Assembly (NCBI GenBank): GCA_036897625.1
Contig: JAYMTA010001350.1
Location: forward strand, 1-20,460
Source of the DNA: Pelargonium cotyledonis
Taxonomy: Eukaryota > Streptophyta > Magnoliopsida > Geraniales > Geraniaceae
Direction: 5' to 3'
DNA: 20,460 nucleotides
How positions within the stretch are numbered: the stretch's first letter is position 1; each line of letters starts with the position of its first letter. The notes under the pieces are model-generated. The model did no database searches. It had not been told where the DNA came from and was given only the letters and a program-made list of their open reading frames with translations. Positions 8,111-15,632 of this stretch are shown here, piece by piece. The translations under genes were made by a program, and so were the position numbers.

Positions 8111-8898
8111 ATTTTAAATGGAAAAACATCCAATTTAATCAATTACCTATCCATATCGTACTATTTTAGTTCATGACCTTTAAAACGAGTTTATTTACTA
8201 AAAAAAAAAGTGTGTCTGGGCCATTTTAACCCAAATGTTAACGAAATTGCAACCACCATTGAAGTCGACACAATCCGCAACCGATCCCGGCCGCGAACAC
8301 CTCCCTCCCGCCTACGACCACAATTCTCGGCCAGTGATGAAGTCGACGCCACCTTTCTAGACCACCTACGAAGTCGACACCACCATACTCGGCCGCCGCC
8401 TATACCTCTCTTATCTTCCATCCACCGGAAGAAGTCACCGCCTAAGACCTCCTTTCTCGCCGTCGACTCTGTAGGCGCCGACGACGGGACATCAAGGAGG
8501 GTGGTGGTTGGTTTCCAGGTGGCTTTACTTAGGGTTTTGTACAAATTTACAATAAGGGTTTGGCTTGAAAATTTGAAAACTAATTAAGGGTATAACAGTG
8601 AAAATGTATTATAAATAATTGACTTTAAATTCAATTATGTTAAAAAATTATTATAATAATATTAGTCATTGTCATGTCATCATTTTATGATTAAAATATA
8701 TTTTTTTATCGAAACATTAACGCTTCTATTAAGAAATTTAACGAATATCTTTACACAACACGATTTCTTCGACATTTGGGTTAAAATGGCTTAATCATGT
8801 ATTTTGTTGTACTAAATATGCACGTTTTAAAGGTCAATAACTAAAATGGAACAATATAAATAGGTCAAGAACTAATTTGAACTTTTTTCCATTTTAAA
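8111..8898. mobile_element. Non-autonomous DNA element with ~140-bp terminal inverted repeats
   Basis: The left arm (about 8111-8250) and the right arm (about 8755-8898) are inverted copies of each other. Left reads TTTTAAATGGAAAAA, TTTTAGTTCATGACCTTTAA, CCATTTTAACCCAAATGT. The reverse complement of the right arm reads TTTAAAATGGAAAAAA, TTTTAGTTATTGACCTTTAA, CCATTTTAACCCAAATGT. Within the arms a unit of about 31 bp repeats (left arm starts at 8132 and 8163). Between the arms lie a distinctly GC-rich core (about 8265-8500) and AT-rich DNA. Long inverted arms around a GC-rich, possibly captured core suggest a Mutator-like (Pack-MULE) or foldback element. Target-site duplications could not be fixed by eye, so the superfamily is open. 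Confidence 0.7.
8260..8520. other. GC-rich core of the inverted-repeat element, possible captured gene fragment
   Basis: Base composition changes sharply here against AT-rich flanks, and both strands are open (8210-8587 on +, 8544-8191 on -). The + frame is rich in Arg, Pro and Ser (RSRPRTPPSRLRPQFS); the - frame is rich in Gly, Arg and Trp. Neither matches a domain I recognise. Repeated GAAGTCGAC-type strings (about 8260, 8339, 8369) suggest short internal duplications. High GC alone opens both strands, so no CDS is claimed. Confidence 0.45.
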
Positions 8899-10390
8899 TT
8901 ACTAACATAATTCCAAAAGCCCACTCTGTTTCGCTCCTCTCTCTAGAAACCTTAGTTGTCATATTCAATTATTCAACAATGTTTCTTGTTTGAACCATCG
9001 TCAATCTTTTTGAGATCGGTAGTTGTTCAATAGTTTTTGCGCACATTATTTCAATCAAATAAACACATATTCAACAGATTTGACATGATTAGTCTCTTTT
9101 TTCCGTTGGTTCCATTATCACAATTGACTCATTTATTTCAATTCAATTGTAGATGACGTATTATCAAGATATCATTTCCGCTTTCATTATTGACTAGTTT
9201 GTGAGAATATGTTTACTACCGGTAGATTTTTTTTCTTCATTTTTAACTATGGATTGAAGGGGATGATAAAACTAGTGCTTTCGGTTTGACTGTGGGTGAT
9301 ACCTTAAATCCTGTTTAGCGTAAAGTTAGTATAATTAAATTGTAGTTTTGTTATTTGTTTCGCTAATAAGATGACTTACGTTTCGCCTAAGTCGTCGCGT
9401 TATATGTCAAACTTAGAGTAGTGGGTAGACTTACAGGTACTTGACAGGATTTCATATTTGTAAAGTTTGATCTATATTTAAAAGAATACAAGCTACTTTA
9501 AAAAAATTAAAATTAGTAAAAAACATCATGCATAACAAATATTCCGTGAGACTCAACAAGTTTTACATTTTTCATAAAATAGTTTTATAAAAACTAAGAG
9601 AAATATTTCATAACTAAACAGACTCAAAAAGCCAATAATGAACCGAGCATCAAATTCACTAAAAAAAGTGGTTTATTTCATATACACTACTAGCTTATAT
9701 CGCGTGCATTGCACGTGTAATGCACGGATTTTAAAACTTTATTATAAAAAATGCAATTATAATAATATGAAGAGTTGATATAAAAATATCCTGTCGCCTT
9801 TAAACAAACGAATTAATTGTTAAAAGTTTAAATGTAACATGTAATTATTTCATTTTGACACTTTTAAACAAATCGAACACTTGCTTCGCATTTATATAAT
9901 TGTTTTAGTAATATATGTTTGATTTGCTAGGCTATGAAATATCATTATTAATATGAAATGAAAAGAATAATTAATTTGAAAATTTGCATTTAAAGCAGAC
10001 TATTTTAACACGTCGTGCCATGCATATAGATGCCCCTTGAAGTGCGCTCTATGCAATTTCAATTTTTTGTACTTAATTTTTAATATGATGCACTTTATTA
10101 ACATCATCAAATTTAAGGTTGCCCAGTTGAGTGTTGCTTTGGGCTCAGTTGTGTCCGTTGAAATATTTGAGTTATTACGTAAAATTGTCACTAGGTAATG
10201 AAGATATTCACGATGATTTTTTCATGTTCACTCCGTCGTCGACATGAATGGCTTAAGCGAAGGGGATTCGTTATCTCTGAGAGAGTCCATTTCATTTTTT
10301 GGGGGGCGCAAACTTGGCTTCGTTGGCCGGTTGTGAGAGTGACGAATTCTCGAGCCATTCCCAACATTTGAAGATGAGACCTTAGAATCT
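8899..10390. other. AT-rich intergenic DNA, no gene seen
   Basis: No open frame with protein-like composition occurs. The only notable item is a short GC-rich palindromic string at 9701-9727 inside very AT-rich DNA. The C/T-rich sequence at about 8930-8960 looks like a plant 5' leader but leads into no coding frame. Confidence 0.5.
9701..9727. repeat. Self-complementary CGTGCATTGCACG repeat edge
   Basis: CGCGTGCATTGCACGTGTAA continues into TGCACGG. The motif CGTGCA-TTGCACG is nearly palindromic and is followed by a second TGCACGG. Strings of this 'gtgcattgcacg' type are common at edges of dispersed plant repeats; the family cannot be named from this copy. Confidence 0.4.
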
Positions 10391-10405
10391 AATAGTCGGA
10401 TACCA

Positions 10406-10800
10406 ATGGCAACAATGAAGAGCCTGTTGTCTTGGAAGGTTGAAGATATTATTCTTGAGGGGGCTAAGGATGGTCCTCGCGTGGAGGGTGTCGATCAAGA
10501 TTGTGTCAAATATGTTGACGAGAAGGATGACCCTCTCGAGACTGGCTCTCATGTTGGCCAAGACTTGAGTATCGTGATGTTCATCAGCAGCAAACATGCT
10601 TGTGGTGAAATTGTTTACTAACGTGCATCTTACTCAATTAAGTCGAAAATGGTTTATATCCTCCGAGCAGGATTAGGCTTCCCATGCCCCTTTGTGGTTG
10701 ACCTAATTGGATTTTACGGTGTCACTTCATCTCACGATGCGTCTTGGCATATTATTGGAATAAAAAATGCTATTTGTCTCAAATTTATTTCTTTTTTTAC
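10406..10800 (+). pseudogene. Remnant of a plant 'putative gypsy-type transposon' (Transposase_28-like) protein
   Basis: The frame starting at 10649 gives MVYILRAGLGFPCPFVVDLI then GFYGVTSSHDASWHIIG. This resembles the hallmark 'VY..yLraGLRfPl.pFv..ll..yglapsqL.pNsWr' block of the plant Transposase_28 / putative gypsy-type transposon domain (from family knowledge, not searched). The frame just upstream (10406-10621, ending SSKHACGEIVY) is colinear but separated by a stop and a gap, and shows acidic, protein-like composition (VDEKDDPLETGSHVGQDLS). The reading stays open to 10867 but becomes low-complexity after about 10790. Best read as a decayed piece of a transposon gag-like or accessory gene. 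The first half could instead be unrelated. Confidence 0.4.
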
Positions 10801-11141
10801 AAGCAAACTTAACAATCAAAGTCTCAAACATGAAACCTTAAAAAAAGCAAGAGTCTTAAGCCACTAGCCCATTAATGGTTGTTAAATTTTGTACAAAGTG
10901 ATGTGATGGTTTATATGAGAAACAAAAATATTTCTTAATTTTATGATTTAATATTAAGTTTACTCGAATAATAACTCAACATATACAATATCAATATACC
11001 ATTACCCTTTACACTTGATGTATTTTGATTCGTCTAAAACATCGTTAGAATATAAAATGTGACGTTCTTTAGTAATTGACACATCTCTTTATATAATATT
11101 TCAAACATATAGCATTACTCATTCACTCGGTATGTTCCTGT

Positions 11142-11300
11142 GGCCCAATTGGCTATAGTCCAAATAAATTCATAGTGGGCTGTTTTCATTTAGTGAGAAT
11201 AGTTTGAGTACATTAACATTGGGCCCAGTTGATTGTTGTCCAAATCAATTCACAATGGCCCATTTTCAATTTGCAACATTTTGAGTACAATAAAAATGAA
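11142..11300. repeat. Two-copy ~80-bp tandem duplication
   Basis: Unit one starts GGCCCAATTGGCTATAGTCC (11142) and unit two starts GGCCCAGTTGATTGTTGTCC (11222). Both continue with CAAAT-AATTCA, A-TGG(C)CC/GC, TTTTCA and end in TTTGAGTACA-TA. Divergence is around one base in five, so the duplication is old. No coding frame runs through it. Confidence 0.7.
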
Positions 11301-11369
11301 AACTAGGTATCATAATTCCCACTTTTTTCTAGACAAAGTGTTGCATGTATGTTTGAAGTAGTACCGGCA

Positions 11370-11460
11370 ATTCGGGTTCGGGTTTAGAAGAGAGAGCGAC
11401 CGGACCCAACCCGCTACAAGTCGGGTAACCTGTTGTGGGTCTCAAGTCGGATCTCGGGTC
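11370..11460. repeat. CGGGT-rich low-complexity tract
   Basis: Repeated CGGGTTCGGGT, GGACCCAACCCG, AAGTCGGGTAACC and TCTCGGGTC strings. Such tracts are typical of the edges of some plant hAT-type and related elements. Only a composition-level call is possible. Confidence 0.4.
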
Positions 11461-12408
11461 AATTATATTAAAACACTGTTTTAAAAATTAAAAACAACAC
11501 CAGCAACATAGCAATCTTAATAACATTTAACTAGGAAATAGCTATGATGCATTGTTATCTGGAAAACCTATATATGCCTACATATCACAATCAAAGCCAA
11601 CAAAATCAAACCACGTACTTGTTTTCAGCGAGTGAACAGCGTTCAGCTCGGTCTGGTTTCGCCGGAGAGTAGAGATAGAGTTATTTGGAGTGGATTTGTA
11701 AGGATTTCCGGCAGAGGAGGATAGAGCCGATCAGCTGCTCTGTGGCGGTGATGTTGGGTTTGTCTTTATAGAACTACTGGGTATGACTTATGAGTTATGG
11801 GGTTCAGGAATATTGATTTAGAGTCAATTGGGTAGGTGGGTAGGTTAATGGGTTTTCTCTTTCTATTTTTAAAAGGAATAATAATAATAATTTCACTAAA
11901 GCAAATCAGGTAACAAAAGAGGCAGTGGAATCTGCAAACTATGATTTGCTGGTGGTTCACTAAAAGTTTTCAAAAAAATATAACAAAACAAAAAATAATC
12001 TCACTTCTGCGGTTTGATCAAACTCATATGAATTGAAAAGAACTCAAAACAAATAACCAATAATTTGATTCTTCCTATTAGACTCGGATATATTCTTAAT
12101 TTATTTACAATTACCTTTATTACAACAATTTTATAAGAAGAAAAATATTTTTAAAAGTTTTTTTTGACGGAAAATTATTTTAAACTAGGGGATAATAAAA
12201 CTAATAAATTTTCGCTTATCAAAATAATAAAAATTATGATAATATTTAATTATTAACACATTCAATACAATAGTAACATTTTTATATAAAAAAAACAAAC
12301 AAAACAATTGTAACTTAACTTTATTAATGTTTATTTTGTTTCTAACATTTTAATTTACAATATTAATTAAGAAGCTCTATAGCCGATTCACATTACTCTA
12401 GAATATAA

Positions 12409-12515
12409 CACTACGAGAATTCAACACATTTCCGACACCCTTTATTTCCGACAGACAATGGCGTCGGAAAAATTGACTAAAAAAATATTTTTTTTTTCTT
12501 TTCCGACAACAAATG
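12409..12515 (+). mobile_element. CACTA-type transposon terminus (one end only)
   Basis: CACTACGAGAATTCAACACA begins the motif set typical of En/Spm-like (CACTA) elements. It is followed by subterminal repeats in both orientations: TTTCCGACACC, TTTCCGACAGAC, GCGTCGGAAAAA and TTTTCCGACAAC. The matching opposite end (ending in TAGTG preceded by GAATTCTCG) was not found by eye in the next 2.5 kb, so the element may be truncated or its other end diverged. The DNA to the right up to about 14140 may be its internal sequence. Confidence 0.6.
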
Positions 12516-13020
12516 GATTACAAAATGTTGAATAACAGAAAGCTAAAAAGCAAGAAATAAAAATGGAGGCAAAGACCTCAACAAAGCTCTTTCACACTAA
12601 ACATGGCAACAAGCTTACACAACAGATTAACATATAATATGAATAATGTATACATACCAGACACTTACTTTAAAATGATATGCTAGTTTAAACCTAACAG
12701 AAACATAAAATGCTATAAACCTATACCACTTGAAATGTATAATCATATGAACCCTAACCAATCCCATAATACGCTTAACTGAACATAGAACAATCTTGTA
12801 ATATATATCAGAGATAATAAATGCATTACATGGAAACACAACCATGGTAATGAGGACATGAGCTTACATGTTTTAGTGGCATCAGAAGAAACTATCTGAC
12901 TTGAAATTATTGATGGTGTTGATCAGTCCATGAAAACATGTTCACCTGAAAGTTTAATACACACACAATTGGAATCTAAAACTTAAAAACCAATTTACAA
13001 TCACGACCTAGAGGCCAACC

Positions 13021-13089
13021 TTCCTTAACTAATAACACAGTTAAGGAATCAGATTTTTTGAAATTCGTACACTCTTTGGGTGTACGAAT
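13021..13089. repeat. Two adjacent perfect hairpins
   Basis: TTCCTTAACT (13021-13030) pairs perfectly with AGTTAAGGAA (13039-13048) across an 8-base loop. ATTCGTACAC (13063-13072) pairs perfectly with GTGTACGAAT (13080-13089) across a 7-base loop. A T6 run lies between them. Confidence 0.85.
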
Positions 13090-13197
13090 CAACATAAGTG
13101 AAGAGTAAGTGCCAGACACAGCAACAACACCACCAAGAACCACAATGACTCCATCCAAAACCAGATCATGCCAACATGAACTCAAGAACAAAACCAA
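13080..13197 (-). pseudogene. Possible fragment of an amino-acid permease (last membrane segment)
   Basis: The - strand frame reads MVLFLSSCWHDLVLDGVIVV followed by LGGVVAVSGTYSSLMLI, one hydrophobic helix ending in G-T-Y-S-S-L. This resembles the C-terminal transmembrane helix of plant vacuolar amino-acid transporters of the AVT type (recalled pattern, not searched). The frame continues past it into charged, unrelated sequence. No upstream exon of such a transporter was recognised in 13200-14140. It may be a captured exon in a transposon, or chance hydrophobicity. Confidence 0.25.
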
Positions 13198-13369
13198 ATT
13201 TCAAACAATTTGCACTAATTCACCTAAAGGTCCTTTCATCCGAGGAACAATATATATCTCAAGAATCATAGACTTTTACGTAAATGCTCAATTGAAAACA
13301 CACACCGCCAATGACCAAACTCCGATTGCATAGGTTTCCTTCAAGCATTGATTGAACTGGTACTTAAGC

Positions 13370-13429
13370 AGTGAACACCAATGAACCATTAAGCACACAC
13401 CATTAATCAAACTGTCATTGGTGCTCACT
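13370..13429. repeat. Imperfect 15-bp inverted repeat
   Basis: AGTGAACACCAATGA (13370-13384) is the inverse of TCATTGGTGCTCACT (13415-13429), 14 of 15 matching, with a 30-base spacer. TTAA flanks both arms. Confidence 0.75.
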
Positions 13430-14179
13430 TAATGAACTTCCAAACAGTGGCATAAAGACAATACATGAAACCCAATAGGCATAACAATCAAGCACCACCA
13501 ACAGCAAAAGAAAAACGTTATTACAAGAATAAAATAACAAAGCTTCACTCTCAACACAACAGCAACAAATTAATCACGCACCATTAATCATGCAACCAAG
13601 AGATCATTCACCACTCAGGTAGCCCAACAGAGACCCAATAGCTTATTTAAGCATAAATTCAAAGTGGCAAAATTGCTAAAGCTCTGTTTCTTTTTTCCAG
13701 TAAATTGGATATCTTAATTTGCCTCTCTTTTCCCCTTCAAATTCTCGGGAACCAAACGAGCACAAAACGATGAGAAAAGAACACATACGAGACGAAACTC
13801 GACAGGGGAATGACTTGCCTGATAAAAAGATAGGTCCAAACGTGTTCGACCAAACCCTAGAGACAAAGAAATCAGGGAAAAGCTCGCGGCTTTATGGAGA
13901 AAACGAATCGATAGATGAATGTATCGAAACGAGGAGAGGTGTTGATAGTGATTAGAGGAGATGGATCTGCGTGTGTTGATTGGGGACGACGATTGTGGCC
14001 GTCGATTGGAGACGACGAGGAGGGTGAGGGAGGAGAGGCGGGGATATCGGCGGCTACTGAGGAGTGTTGGGGGAGATCGGCGGCGACAGAGAGGTGGTGT
14101 GGGAGATCGAGGACAGAGACAGTGACAAATACGAAAATCTTTTGATTTAGGACTAATAAATGAATCAAATAGTATAATT

Positions 14180-14242
14180 ACGTGGTTGACTCAATTTATG
14201 CACAAAATTAAAATATACTACTATATATATAAGTCAACCACG
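14180..14242. repeat. Inverted repeat ACGTGGTTGACT / AGTCAACCACGT
   Basis: The 12-bp arms at 14180-14191 and 14231-14242 match perfectly and enclose AT-rich DNA ending in a TATATATA run. Arms contain TTGAC, a W-box-like core, and CCACGTG, a G-box-like core, but there is no gene in the right position to claim regulation. It may be a small MITE or an element edge. Confidence 0.6.
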
Positions 14243-14779
14243 TGTACATATGTATATCTCACTCTCTCCTCTCCATCTCATGCCAGCAGCCTTCATCTTC
14301 TTAACTCAACGTGGAAATGCAGCAACACCATAGAACATACCTATCATGTTTTGATCCATTTTTGTCTTTTTGTGGGTTTTGCGTCTAGTTCATCCACCAC
14401 ACCAATTTCATCTTAGTCACTAACTCAAGCTACCAACAATGTTTGCATCTTCTCTTTATTAATCATATAAAGAACTAATGAAAACAAATGAAGTAAAGTA
14501 TTAGTAACAAATTAATTCAGAAAATGACGAATTTTAGAGCAAATTTAAAGCAAATGGATGTATGATTAAAGAAATATCTTAATGCTTTTTCTTTGTGAGA
14601 TTTAGTAAACATAACAATGTCTAGGGAGGAACCAATCTAATGTTTGGTTCATTATAGAACAATGGAGGTTGTGGAGAGGTAGAGTGGCCGGCAATTGTAG
14701 TGTAAAGTTGGAGAAGAGGAGTACGTGGATTAAGAAAATTATGGAAGGAGGAAAATAATAATTAAGGTTAATTATATTT

Positions 14780-14837
14780 CAAAACTACGTAATTTTAATT
14801 TACTCATTAACCACTTATACAAAACTACGTAATTTTA
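14780..14837. repeat. 18-bp direct repeat, two copies 40 bp apart
   Basis: CAAAACTACGTAATTTTA occurs identically at 14780-14797 and 14820-14837, suggesting a recent 40-bp tandem duplication whose spacer has diverged, or slippage. Confidence 0.85.
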
Positions 14838-14883
14838 AGAGTTCGTGAATATATATATTTACACATATATTTTTGTATTTGGA

Positions 14884-14905
14884 AAGCAATATATATATAT
14901 TGCTT
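14884..14905. repeat. Perfect 22-bp AT palindrome
   Basis: AAGCAAT, then (AT)5, then TGCTT is identical to its own reverse complement over 22 bases. It is followed at once by another TATATATA run. Confidence 0.9.
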
Positions 14906-15189
14906 ATATATATATATGCATGAAAATGAAAAAAAAATGAAAATTGAAAAAAGAAAATTGGAAAATTGAGAAAACAGTCAAACTAAATAAGTTTATAGTT
15001 CTTCATAGAAAACAGAAAACAGAAAATGAAAACAGTTTTCCATAGCTAATTTACACCGTTGCCGCTCTAAGAGCAACCGTAGCAGTAAAGAAACCTAACC
15101 GACAACTACAAAAATTCAAGGACTTTTTTGGTCTAAATCATGAGGTTTCTAAACGGGTTAACAAATTTGCGGTTGGCACCTTTATGTCG

Positions 15190-15296
15190 TTCTACCACAT
15201 TCAGACTAATTCTCACTCGAGCCGAAAACTCGAACTCGAGACCTCAGGTTAACCTGAAACAATCTCTCATCAGTTGAACCACTAAGCTATTTTAGG
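15190..15296 (-). mobile_element. Possible tRNA-derived SINE
   Basis: On the - strand, ATAGCTTAGTGGTTCAA (about 15290-15274) looks like a tRNA-type A box (TRGYNNARYGG). CTCGAGTTCGAGTTTTC (about 15242-15226), some 35 bases further, looks like a B box (GGTTCGAnTC). Such spacing is typical of tRNA-derived SINEs. The 3' tail and target-site duplications were not identified. The boxes are imperfect and a real tRNA cloverleaf cannot be drawn, so a functional tRNA gene is excluded. Confidence 0.45.
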
Positions 15297-15632
15297 ATTA
15301 CACTGCACACAAATACACAATTAGTCCAATATCCAAATAAACATCAAAGAGAATTGATTGCAGGTGGAGGCCCAGAGAGCATTCAAAGGCCTAATGTAAA
15401 CCAAAAGGTCCAAATCTATGTATTCGGACATCCAATGGGTCGGACCCGTTCTGTTCTGGTGAGGAGTGGTGTTTGGTTGTTGGCGGCGAGCCTTGTTCAC
15501 CGACTCAGTATCGTCGCTACTGACAGTAACTGGAGGACTCGAAATTCGACTTCTCTCCATCCCACATTTCCGCAAACTTGTTGCGGCCAGGACGGCGGCC
15601 AGGATCTTCATACCCGAGTTCTCAAGGAGATC

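Larger units (their letters stand above)
10870..12400. other. Intergenic DNA with repeat remnants, no gene seen
   Basis: AT-rich sequence with an 80-bp tandem duplication (11142-11300) and a short CGGGT-rich tract (11370-11460). A moderately GC-rich stretch at about 11630-11760 contains no frame with recognisable motifs. The - strand frame at 11960-11766 is low-complexity. Nothing here supports a gene. Confidence 0.5.
12516..14140. other. Region right of the CACTA end: hairpins and short open frames, no defended gene
   Basis: This DNA is less AT-rich than its flanks. It contains three notable hairpins (13021-13048, 13063-13089, 13370-13429), a - strand hydrophobic stretch resembling an amino-acid permease (13197-13080), and a GC-rich stretch at about 13960-14120 open on both strands (for example AADLPQHSSVAADIPASPP on -). 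A TCTCGGGAACCAAACGAGC string at 13744-13762 resembles sequences found in plant leader introns and MITE edges. It may be the body of a non-autonomous CACTA element that captured gene pieces; no intact gene can be assembled. Confidence 0.4.
14250..15180. other. AT-rich intergenic DNA with simple repeats, no gene seen
   Basis: This holds an 18-bp direct repeat (14780 and 14820), a TA-rich palindrome (14884-14905) with further TATA runs, and an A-rich low-complexity stretch (about 14922-15040, many GAAAA/GAAAAC units). No frame has protein-like composition. Confidence 0.55.

Noticed and set aside
8191-8587. Opposed ~120-codon frames in the GC-rich core at 8.2-8.6 kb as genes
   Set aside because: Both strands are open only because of high GC. 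The frames run into the inverted-repeat arm, and neither shows a domain, so they are noted only as a possible captured fragment.
13021-13089. Rho-independent terminators (hairpin plus T run)
   Set aside because: The window is plant nuclear DNA; such terminators do not apply and the T run lies between two hairpins rather than after one.
15190-15296. Functional tRNA gene
   Set aside because: A-box and B-box-like strings exist, but no cloverleaf or acceptor stem can be formed, so a SINE remnant is the better call.
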